Source: Chromobotia macracanthus
Taxonomy: Eukaryota; Chordata; Actinopteri; Cypriniformes; Botiidae
Direction of reading: 5' to 3'
Length of the DNA stretch: 64,000 nucleotides
Assembly: GCA_036877525.1 (NCBI GenBank)
Contig: JAZGTH010000049.1
Coordinates: 434,001 to 498,000, forward strand
Numbering within the stretch: position 1 is the stretch's first letter; each line of letters begins with the position of its first letter. The notes below the pieces were generated by a model. It was given only the letters and a program-made list of their open reading frames with translations, was not told the DNA's origin and did not search any database. Below, in pieces: positions 48,260 through 60,200 of this stretch. The position numbers were made by a program, and so were the translations under genes.

Positions 48260-50600
48260 TGTTTTTTATCTAGGTGCCACTGAGTGAACTCGGTGAAAAT
48301 TTATGGGTTGGAGATATGACTGGTTAGTGAATTGAACTTTGATACTCATGTGGAAAGCCAGATCTGTGTTCAGTTCATCTCTCTCCATTTGATTTCCTGC
48401 CCTCTCGCAACTGTCTCAGTGAATAAAACCTTTCAATCAAAAATCATACTGTAAACACGTACTGATCTTACAATGTATTAAAAGCACAAGTAGGACACAC
48501 ATCTGACATGATGTAACACAACATTTCACACAGTAATTACTGCATATTAGTGTGTGTGTGGAAACATTGAAATGTAGTGTTTGGGATAAAAATATACATT
48601 GTTTTAAAAAAGCTACGAGGTCATACAGCTTGAGTCTGATGTTTTTGTGATGTTCCACAATAATCTGAGGGTGACTTTGACACTGAGTGGGAGTGATTTG
48701 TAGTGATGAAAGCACATCTTCAAAACAGCCTCCTCTCATTCCAGGCCTGTGTAATAAAGTGTTTTGCTAACCTTATTACATTTCTTATTTAATTAGAATT
48801 GTGCTGAAGAGAACATTGAAGATTATGGGCATTTTCTTTCACCTTTAGTAAACTGGAGGTATTGCAGTTATGAATTTGATATAGTCAACATGTAGAGAAC
48901 GTTATTAAATTATTAAACAACACACACACCCACATAGACACGCATGTTTGCTTCATATATAAATATGTGCATTTTATAAGGTGTACCCAAATGTTATTCC
49001 AAACAGAGTCAAACACCCTGTGACCACAGGGGCAAAGAAAGCCACAATAAATCATGCATGCGAAAATAACAATCTTCCATTAGTTATTGTAAGATTCTGA
49101 TTTATTTTGTTGTGTTTGGATCACCAGTTTCCTTCGATACCTGATTGATTGGATGTTGTGAGGAGGTACCTTCAGCAGAGCTCTGGGAGTGGGAGACAAA
49201 GACACAAAAGTGTGGTTAAATCAAGCTCGTTTATTTCATCAACAGAAACAGATTATATGAAACAGAAACAGGATGTGCCTCAAAACTGTCAAGATACCAA
49301 AACAGCTAAATCATATTTTATTGCCATGTAGGGTTAGAAACAACAGCTAAAGGACGTGACCTAAACTTTCCTAGGTAGTATATATAGTATATAGAGTATA
49401 GGGTATTCAAAAGGATATATCAAAACTCATTAACCCTTAAGGGGTCTTGTCTATGTCCATTAGGGCGGGGAACTAAATAATCTATCCGTTATTAAACATT
49501 TAGTTGACTGAATTCATTTTATAATTCTATAAAACTCATTTGATTAACAAAGTGATTAAATTGTGCAGAATAAAGTTGCATTTACTCAGCAGTGCTGAAA
49601 CCGGCAATCCGTAACTTTCGCCTCTACTGCCATCTCTAGTTGAAACATAAAATTGCAGGTTACTTTATGTACTTTTCATTACGTTAATTTACATTAATTT
49701 TACATAATCATTTTTTACATTATAAAATTACATAACCATTAGGTAAGTCAAATGAAGTCACATGGTCATCTCCAGGAAAAATAAATCATAAATCATTAGT
49801 ATTGGTTGGAGTTGATGTAAGGTAGGGAGATTACCTATCTTGACCTTTACCACACGATCTGTCGTGTACTTGCTCAGATTACTAATTTTCGTTCATTTTT
49901 AACCCTGAAAGGTTTTTTTACAGAGCACGACATCAGGATGTTTCTCGTTACAGCTCCACATCCAGCAACAATATGTTTCAGACACGTTTCTCATCATGAT
50001 TGAAACTCTCCAGACCTAATACAGACAAACCTGGTCAGCCTGATCAGCCGTCAGATCTAACACTGAGCTTAAAAGTGCTTTACATTCAGGCCCAAACATA
50101 TTATTTAGTTCTATGATTTAGACTTATGCATAAAGTTTGTTTAAACATTTACAAAAAATGTTAACCATTTCTTTAGAGCTGAACCATAAAGGCAATTGTG
50201 TGTTAGCTGCGCCTGCGTCCAATACATAAAAGATGAGACCACAATTCAGACGCTAGATAGCGCCATGTCCCAACTTTTACCACTAACTTCTGACTCGTGG
50301 AGATCCCACTACACCAATCCCAAATGTAATTAAAAATAAAAACCATCTAATCAACGGTTTCACGACTATTAGGAACAACCCTGACTTTAATTGACACCTG
50401 TGTCGTGAATGCAAAGGGTTTGAATTCACCACAGCTAGACATCTTCACGCAAACATGCGCCAACAAACATCTCCGCCCATCTGCTCTCCTCCTGAGAGGG
50501 AAGTGAAGGTTTCTGTGTGAACCGTCATGTGCGAGGAGATCTCCTCCTGACATCAGCTAGACGAGCAAGCGCTTCTGCTGAGCCTGATGGAGTGTGGAGA
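48260..50600. other. Intergenic stretch upstream of the GPCR
   Basis: AT-rich, no conserved exon seen. It contains a dispersed-repeat copy at 49603-49668. The last 250 bp before the receptor are more GC-rich. Confidence 0.45.
49603..49668 (+). repeat. Dispersed repeat copy
   Basis: GCAATCCGTAACTTTCGCC, then ACTGCCATCTCTAGTTGAA, then ATAAAATTGCAGGTTAC; the third copy of the family at 31880-31945 and 45245-45303. Confidence 0.65.
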
Positions 50601-50693
50601 AGTTCTGTCCGGATGAACCATCGCCTTCTGGAAACAGTTTGTCTTGGCGGAACCGTGCGGTTCTACAGTATGAACGAGGCCTGAAGAAGCTGT

Positions 50694-52621
50694 ATGATGT
50701 CAAACTCTTCAGATGAAGCTGATGATCCTCACGTAGGCCTGCGCGTTTGGGCGTCCGCAGTCTCCTTCGTCGTGCTGGCGTTTTTTAACCTGATCATTAA
50801 CTGGACGATAGTGCGTGAGGCGCGCCTCCGCAGCCACGCGCGCTTCGTGCTGGTGTTCCACCTGCTGTTTTCCGCGCTCGTGTACTTCGCAGTCTGTTTT
50901 ACCTTCTACTTACAAATCTACGTGAAAGCCGCAACCACCGCATCCATCTGCACGGTGCTGATAGGGATCCTGATGACCAGCGGCTCCAACATCATCCTCA
51001 CCATCACGGCAATGGCGCTGGACCGGTACGTCGCGATATGCTACCCGCTCCAGTACAGTAAAGTGTGTATGAAGTCGTGGCCGTGGCTGATCGGGGTGCT
51101 AACATGGGGACTTGCGTCGGTTATTCCTCTTAGCCTGCCCCTGAAGAAGGACAATGGCACAACAGGCCACACGTGTGGACGGAAATCGTGGCAAGGAGGA
51201 GAAATGCACAAAATCATTTTAATATCGATCTGCACTGTTCTCATCGTGTACAGTTACGTGCGCATCTTATACGAGGGCCGCCGTTTGGGGGTGCTGAACA
51301 GGCGCAACCGAGCTGCTTGCAGGACAATTGCGCTACACGGCACGCAGCTCGCCGTCTACATTCTGCCGAACTTCGTGCTCTTTCTGCTACATATTCTGAA
51401 GCGGAGAAACTTACTCGGAAGTTCTACGAAGGAGCTTTTTGCCGTGATCAGTTTTGTCTTCTTCAGTCTGGCGCAGTGCATCGCGCCGATAGTGTACGGA
51501 CTGCGTAAAGAGGAGCTTTTAGAGCATCTCAATCACCGGTTCCCGTGCCTGTCCGGCCGGCTGAAGCGTCTGTTGGAGTGGGTCACGCATCCCAGACGGA
51601 GTCGCCAGCAAAGGTACGAGAGCGCGTCGGTCGTGCGTCTCACTGTCTGTGACGTCATTCTGTACAGGTGTGCTGTATTAACCCGTATGGTTTAATAGTT
51701 CAAACCCGTGTTGAGACTTTCAGTGACATTAAGACAAACAGCTTTTGGCAGCTTGTTCTCTTGTAAAGTGTTCTATGAGTTACCATAGATTAGGTTAGAT
51801 TAGGCTGTTACCTCTCATCATGGTTGGTGATAAGGTTGAGGAATCAATTCTTTGGGATTTTCACAGAACACTGGCTTTCTATCAGAGCACTGAACTCGTC
51901 TGCTTCACAGTCCCGCTATTCATTCTCTCATGGACTAGTCAAAACAAGATTAAGGGAAAATTACAAACAGTAATTCAATGCTATTCAATAGTAATACAAA
52001 CAAAATCATATAGTCATATACTCCTGTGATCAAGCCATTTATGTCCAGTAAGTAAAGACATCTGGCTAATGTGAATCTTAATATTAACATATTATAGTGA
52101 GTATGAGTGTGAGTAAATATTTAAGATATTATAATCATATAATACATATAATAATCATATAAAAATAAAACTAACCATTCAAAGATTTTCTAAAATAACA
52201 AATATATATATATAATATAAAATACTTTTAAATATAAACATGATAGACATTAATACATATAAAGTAATATTATGACCAATGCTACAAGTAAATATTTATT
52301 TACTAAACTTATTTAGCGGGATTTTCTGTAGGACACACGCTGGGGTCCAAACTGAGATAAACTTGTGTATGTTGTCAGTGTTATTGTTTATCATAACATT
52401 GATTTCATTGATTTATTTGTGATTAAGGGTGTGAAAGTGTTGATCATGAAAAAGCATGATCAGCTAGTGAGCATGTTGTTCAGCCATCACTGCTGTGGAG
52501 TTTGATGTCAGCTGCATGAGATGCTGACGTCACACTGACATCATCTGTATGTTATTACAGGGAGCGGAGAATGACTTCAGAGACCCTGTTATCAAGAGAG
52601 ATCTCACAGACCACTGTCTGA
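50694..52621 (+). CDS. Odorant-receptor-like class A GPCR (OR131-137 type), probably two coding exons
   Basis: A seven-transmembrane receptor of the fish OR131-like odorant receptor group, expected at the plasma membrane. It has an N-terminal glycosylation site (SNSSDE), hydrophobic helices, and a TM3 end MALDRYVAICYPLQY (the OR-type DRY region). Cysteines that could form the TM3-ECL2 disulphide are in ASICTVL and HTCGRK. TM7 ends APIVYGLRKEE in place of NPxxY. The main exon is 50694-51613, with donor AAAG/GTACGAG. The acceptor at 52560 (TTATTACAG) opens exon 52561-52621, which continues in frame as RERRMTSETLLSREISQTTV and stops, giving 326 residues. Unspliced reading would end at 51695 with 333 residues and an atypical hydrophobic tail. 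The two ATGs at 50694 and 50697 are equally possible starts. The ligand is unknown. Confidence 0.82.
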
Positions 52622-52649
52622 TCATCTGTGGATTCAAACAAAAACAGGC

Positions 52650-54240
52650 TTCATGCTTTTAGAAACTGAGAATATATTTTTAGAAAAACATGAAATATTT
52701 TCTAAAACAATGAAAATGACAATTTAAGCAATATATTCATAAATTCTGTGTATGAAAACTTACATGCTTCAGCAGAATGGCTTCTGGAGTCTGTCAGACC
52801 AGATGTACAGCAGCAGACATGCTCAATATATTATGCATATATTTTAGACTAATAACTAGTTAGCAATGACTCAATGTTATTGTAATGTGACCTGTATGTT
52901 TTAACTGTAAATAGTACAAGTTATAATGTGAACACAGAAAAACTCCATTTAGAAAGTGAAAGATATAGGACATAGACCTGCATGCTCATTTTAAAACAGC
53001 AGTATCTGTTTTCTACAACCTTAGCACATCTTAACAGTATTAAGCAGTCACAAATATAAGCTAATAATGGAGGTAAACAAACATTGTGACTGTGAAGAAT
53101 GTTTGTCTGTATCATTTAACTTACAAGGTCTTGCTCTGTGTGACTATTAGTGAGTAAAACATGCAGTTATTCAGTGACAGGTGGAGGACATGTACCTGTA
53201 CATACATTCTGTACTAATCAAAAGACAGTTTTTATAAAGTTTCTCACATTTATCTTACAAGACGTGTGGTAAACTGCACTAATGAAAGGATGATTGAAAT
53301 ATAACGACATATTTTTATATTGAAGTACGGCCAGTGTGGCTGTACTGTTAACAGGAATTGCTTTACGTGTTTCCTATATAACAAAATATACATTTTACTG
53401 TAAAACTGTTTAACAAAATGTCTATCTAATGTCAGGACCATGTAACACAACCGTGTCCAGGCATAAATAAAGTGTGAATTTATAAGTGTAAAATGATCAA
53501 ATCTACCTGAGAAATCTGTAACATGAACATTATTATTAGAATGGCTTTAGTTTATTGGTTACTTCAAAGTTCATAATAAAGACAATGTCAGAGAATTTTT
53601 AAATAATTTGCAATTGTTGTAAATCTCCTTTAGCAAAAGCTTTAATTACAGCCAATGAACAATCCCTAAAGGTTAACGGAGACAGACTGGTCATTCTTGA
53701 TATGAAACTCCAGGTGTTTTACTAATGAGAAGTTCTGGGTAACTCTGGATATGACATTTCACATTATTAACCAATGTGAAGCCATGGGAACTGCTAAATA
53801 TGTAAAACCACCAAATAAAAATGCTGACAATTCATGACAAATTAAAAACAAATGTGAAAGCTGGCAGCTGGCCTGAAGCACTCGAGGCAGAGAGCTTCAG
53901 CATGCCCAGCACATAACAGATTGTAACAGGTTTTGCAACATTGTTGTTACTGGTTAATATTATTTAACCATTTCCATTTTTTAATTTAGACTTCACATAA
54001 ACATGAAAACTCAACAAATCAAATCCTTAAATGTACATATCTAAGAATAGTATTCATGTCAAATTCATTTACATACTTAAATATGAAATATTAAAGCACT
54101 CGTGGTCGAGGCAGAACAATGTTAGAGTCCACACATGAAGGTGTGCAGAAGTGAGCGGTCTGGGGATGATAGGTAAAGACAGGTCAGACAGGCGGTGTGG
54201 TCACTGGGAGGAGATGATTGGCTGATGAGAGCAAGAGCAG
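52650..54240. other. Intergenic stretch between GPCR and acadvl 3' end
   Basis: AT-rich sequence with no recognisable exon, RNA gene or complete element. Confidence 0.5.
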
Positions 54241-54248
54241 ATGGATCT

Positions 54249-57200
54249 TTAAAAGCCCAAAGGATGAGGTGACACCACCCCTCCGTTTTCTACAACTGCA
54301 GTGGAAATAGCACGAAGGTTCTTGAAGGTCTGTTTGGATGTCCCTGAGCGGAGGAACTTGACATCCTGCATGACTCTCTCATGGGCCTGAAAGAAGAAAA
54401 CATGGATGAAGACTTGAAGAGAACAGTAATAGTGGAAGAGATGGACAAACACTGACCTCAGTACACCAGGTTTCACACAGCATCTTCTCATGCTGGGCAG
54501 AAGGATGACCCTGACTAAGAGACCTCGATGCTCTGTAACACACAGACACAGTATTAAAATTAATTAAATTAAAAAAGTGACAAACGTAGTAGTTGCTAAT
54601 TGCGGCATGATTTTATGTATCATGTCCATGGCACAAACAGTGCAGAAGTGTAAGGATTTGAACAAATCCTTTAAGTGGAAGCAATAAATACAGTGATGCC
54701 TAATTATGCATTTATGTAATTTACCTGGACAGAACCACGATCATGGCATACAGATCGATGGCACAGTCTGCAACTCGCTTCAGAATAAACTGTTCATCTG
54801 AAACAAACAGAATCCTTAATCGCTATGAGAAAAGTTCAGTCTTACACAAGACCTTACAGCAACATTCAGACCTGTTACTCACCAATGATTCTCTTTCCAT
54901 GTTTTAGAAGCAGCTCCTCAATAGCAGCTCCAAACTGCTCAATGGCTGTAACAGTCTTTAAGGGACATTATGACCTCAGTTAGGTTGTAATTTAGCTCAC
55001 TGGTTGTTTAAGGACTGTGATTTTAATTTATTCTCACCAGTTCACCACTGTGATTAAGTTCTGGATGAACGGTGCCCTGCAGAGTCAGCCCTGTACCCAT
55101 GCCTGTCTTCCTGCACAGACAGAGACACAGAAAGATTGTGATAACGATTAAGGGTTTAGCAAGGAGATGCAAAATACATGACGCAGAAAAACTGCTTTGC
55201 AAAATTACTGTAAGGATGTGCAGTTATGCTTTAGCATCTAACCTCTTAGCTCGCTTAGTGATTTCACCAGCCAACAACACAGCATTACTCAGAGGGTTCT
55301 TCAGTGCCTTCTGTAAGCTCTTCAGTTGATTGCCTGCGTTCTGCCAAAAACAAACACATTAGCAAACAGAAATCAAACAGTTAAATTGTGTTTGCTCAGA
55401 ACCATCTCAGTTGTGTCTAATGACACCTGTTTTGTGTTGGAAAACACCAAGCTTCAAGTGAGCTTCAAGTGAGCTTCACGTAGTTCAGCAGTACAGGAAG
55501 CTGTAAAACACCCAGCTGCATTCTCAGCAGTGTTTATTTTCCCTTTTTACCTGGAAGCCGTTGAGCGCTACAAACAGCCGCAGGATGTCATTGGTACCCT
55601 CAAAAATTCGGAAGATTCTCAAGTCCCTCATGATCCTTTCCACTCCAGCATCCTACATCAACAGAACAGTGTACAGTGCGTTAGAAAATGTGTCACATGA
55701 ACGCCATTATTACACAATGAATGACTAATTTTCCAAAACTTTACTCCCAGAGACAGTTTCAATTTGTGACAAAAAATGATCAACGTAATTTTTCTATAAA
55801 GAAGTTTTATTTTTGTAAATAAATTATTTCATTATTTTAATAAGGTTAGATGAAGGTTACAGGAGCAGTGTGTTTTTCAAAGGCACTCATGAAACATATT
55901 GTAGCTGTTACCTCAAACTCTTATAGTGTGTATGTTATAGAAATTCCTCTTTTTTGCTAGTCTCAGATTTTTTCAGCTTTTTAGAAACTCTGTCTAGAAG
56001 GCCAGAAACTCACAGTTCTCTATTCACTGTTGCAGATAAAACTGGTTTTATCAAGTATGTTGATGTTAGTTAACCAAGTTTGTCACAGTCATATATTAGT
56101 TTGATATTGAGAGGTCTGTTTCTTTATAGGTCATGTATTTATTTTTTCCTGATCCATATAAAATGTCACTGCACTATATCACTGCATTGTGCTCTACTGA
56201 CGACTATTTTGGACCCGACAGTAATGAATTAATGAATGGTACACAAAGTATTAAAATGTTTTCACCAACATATGAAAGATATGTAATGTTACAAGCATTC
56301 AGAAGCAAATGTTTGTTGGTTTTATATTGTTTAGGCTTTTATTTGTCATTTCAGTCAAACATCTGTTTGTTTTTTTCATTTGAAATGTAATCGTCACGTT
56401 TCATCATCCAGTGAACATTCTATCAATGTTAAGATCATCATTACAGGATTTACACACCAGTGTTTCTGACTGCAGCTTCTTACTGACATGCAGTCACTTA
56501 ATAAGTGAAGGAGAGTTTTTGGGGAAATATTTGGTGCTGATCTGACTGAATAGTAACCCACAAAAAAACAACACTAAGAAAGAGGAAGTGATAAGCTCTT
56601 CATTGGAAATCAGTTCATCTTGTTCTGCAGCTAGTGGCTCATGTCTGAATCTGCACATTCAGTGTCTCAGAGGAGGAAAAGCAGATTTTAGCCTTACAAT
56701 TACAACAACCATGTCAACAATATTGAGCGTTCTGGCACAATAAAACGCGGACGTGTCGATCTTTAGGCCCTGACCTATATTCAGACTTTAGATGTGTATG
56801 GTTTGTGGTTCTACTTAGCGCAGCCATCTTCTCCCCATCCTAAACAGAGTGTCACTTTGCAAAACACCTCCAGTTTTTCCACCCCGGAGACAAAATGCTT
56901 CTTCTGCCCACACTGAAGGGCTTTCTGATGTGTACATTTTGAGTCACAGCACAGTTTAACAAATACGAGGCCAACCTCTCATGATGCAACATGACTATGC
57001 CAAAATCAGTCTGAAAAACACTGACCTTCATAAATCCCATTCCACCCATGATCTGAATGCATTCATCTGTCACCAACCATGCCGCCTCCTGGAGGAGAAT
57101 CCAGCAAAATCAGGGCTTGAATTACACACCAAATATTTTAACAAACACATGGCAAAAATATATCACTACTAACAGTAAAGGCAGATTGTTGAAAGATTTT

Positions 57201-60200
57201 ACATCGATCACTTTCTAATATTCTCATATTACATAACCCTAGCTTAAATTAATACAAGAAACAAATCTAATGAAAAGAAGAATTCTGATTTTATAAGTAA
57301 ACACTTACGGAGGCAAAGATTTTACTAATGGCCGCCTCGATCTGGAACTCCGTGGCTCCGCTGTCCATGTTTCCACTGACCATATAAGCCATGGACTGAG
57401 TACAAAAGAGGGAAAAGGGTGAAAAGATTAACATTCATGCATGTGGCAGATGCTCTGATCCAAAGTGAATAATGGTGAATTTAGGCTTTTTAGATTTCAT
57501 CAGTACATTCATTTCCTGAGAATCAAACCCATGAGCTGTGTGTTGCTGTGCTCTGCTTTATAACATCTCAGCAGTGGTTTTCTGTAGCATAACTGCTAAA
57601 GCATAACACTGCTGTAATGACAAGCAGATACAAACATCACCCAAGAAAGAACCCAAACCTGTTTATTTTTAGACTGGGTGACATGGGGAAAGACAATATT
57701 CAAATCACACAAAAATTAGAGAAGAGCTCCACTTCCTCTCAGCCCTGTGGAATTAAAACCCTCATGAACAGACATGTGCAACGTCCAAAACAACCAGAAG
57801 ATCCAAGATATCCGCATTCCATCTTACCTGAACTGTAGCTACTGCTCATTTACTGCTCATACTTATATTTCATATTTGCATATTCTCATATTTCGTCACA
57901 AGGCATGCAAAAACCAATACGATTTTAAGACTTTAAGATTTTTATATATTACCTTAGGAAATCATATACACCCGACATGACATGAGAGTAAATTATTCCT
58001 TTGAACACGTCATGATTCTAAGTGACTCAGACAGGAGTCTGTTGAACTAATACAAATAGACTAGTGGAGACTGAAGTGTTTCACAAGGATCTGGACAGAT
58101 GTGCTGACACTGGATTAAAGTCTATTAACTAAACTCACCTCTGTCACGTACTGAAGCATGGCCATTCTAGCGATCTTCTCCTGAATGGCACCGTAGTTGT
58201 GGATCTTGTTTCCAAACTGAGTCCGGTTAGCTGCGTGATCAACCTGTGTGTAAAACAGAAAACTTTAGTGAAAATGAGTTACTTCAAAATAAACAGGTTT
58301 TTGACCTGTTAAGGTATTTTTAAAATAATAATACTGCTCCCATATTCTCTTTCAATGCACCAATCAGTTATGATGTTATGTTTGGTTTTTTTGTTAAAAA
58401 GCTAAAAAGCTAAATATGTGAAAGGATAGTGATGAAATCACAATAAGAAACCATTTTAATTATGAATCACAAATGTCTCCTATTTGACTTTCTTTGATGC
58501 ACCTGCTACATGTTGAATTTGTCCTTAAACAACTTTGTAAACAGAGCAGTAACTGAAGGCACGTGTGACATGTGGATAGGGAGAACAACACTGTTCCTAC
58601 TCTTTAACGGATACAAAAACAGACACACACAGACGCCTGTGGTAAAAGAAAGCCCTGAGGCTGTTGAGACATGTCCTCCACCCCACACACAGACAAATTG
58701 AAGCCCACAATGCATCAGCACATACATGAAATGAAACAGTTTGTCTATCGAATGCTGCTGCATTTCTTACAAATTTCAACAGTAATGAGTGACCAAAGCA
58801 CAGAACTAAACCCAGCACTCTGAAAAGACAAGCTATGGGACTGTGCCAAGCAGCTACAACAAATTTGTGACAAATGTAATAGACAAATTTATGTGAACAT
58901 GCACCAACACCAGCAAAAACACTGCACAGCACGGCAAGAGTGCAAAGTGTGCAGAGGAATTTCCCTGCATGTTAAGCAGAGGAAGTGAGCGGGTCACACG
59001 TGTCAGCATGTGGGGGGTGGGGTGAGGATGTGGCCTTAAATTCGCTCTCACAAAACAGCATGCTAGACACAGTAGGTGAGAGAGAAGGAAATGAAATAGA
59101 AAGAAAGAAAAACTCCGTTCAGCATCACAGACAAACAGAACACACACACCTGCTCACGTGCACTTCAGCACACATACACATACACACCGCTTTGGCAATG
59201 ACGCCCTTCATGGTTCCAGACAGGGCCGCTGCCATCCCAAAACGCCCATTGTTGAGGATGTTCATGGCCACTTTAAACCCGCCTCCAATCTCTCCTAGCA
59301 CACAGTCTGCAGGGACACGCACATTTTCAAAATACACCTCTGCTGTGTTCGATGCTTTAATGCCCATTTTCTTCTCAGGAGGACCACTGAGAGAGATTGA
59401 GACAAAGAACAAGAGGGATGAAAAGAGAGAAGATTTGCCATCTGCCAAAAGCATAAATGTAAATGATCACAAATGAGATTAGAAGCAAAGTTAGTGTGAA
59501 TAAAAGCCTCACTAACTTTGTGACTCCTCCAAAGCTCCTCTCCACGATGAAAGCAGTTATTTTATCCTTCATCTCCCCAGTCTTATCATCCTTCACGGGA
59601 GTCTTCGCGAACACAGTGAAGATCTCCGCAAGGCCTCCATTACTGAGCAAAAGGAGAGCGAGAGGGAGTGACATTCTTCAGAAGAAATGCTTTTGAAATA
59701 CTTCTTTACGTTAAGATGAATATGAATTTAATATGCATAATATTTAATTCCATCAGAATCTGTCTGATGACTTTAAAAAATCATTAAAATTGTTTATTTT
59801 ATAAACAGACTGCTTCACTAGACCTCAAGTATCAGCAGTAATGATAGTAATACTCACAGTTAACCAGATCTTTATAATCAGGAAGTACTAGTGTATTTAG
59901 TTATTCATATGCATCTGTGACACCAGACTGTTCTTATGTTTCAATACATCAATGAGAAATATACAGACACCCCCGACATGATGTTGATTTATGACATATT
60001 ATACCATGAAATTACAACACAGTAAGATAACATCATTCATCTCATGAGTAAGCATGTGTAGAGAGACACAGGCCCGTCTGTATTATGTTCAGTTGTGATG
60101 CCCCCCGGTGGCCACAAAAAGGACGAACATTTCGGCACATACCATTTGTGCTGTTTTCTGACATTACGTTTTATTAGAGGTTAGGGTGGCACACACCTGA

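Noticed and set aside
50347..50553. Minus-strand frame before the GPCR
   Set aside because: No family similarity and no splice context; probably chance in the GC-rich 5' flank.
58985..59476. 163-codon plus-strand frame
   Set aside because: Shadow of the acadvl exon 59188-59386 on the opposite strand.
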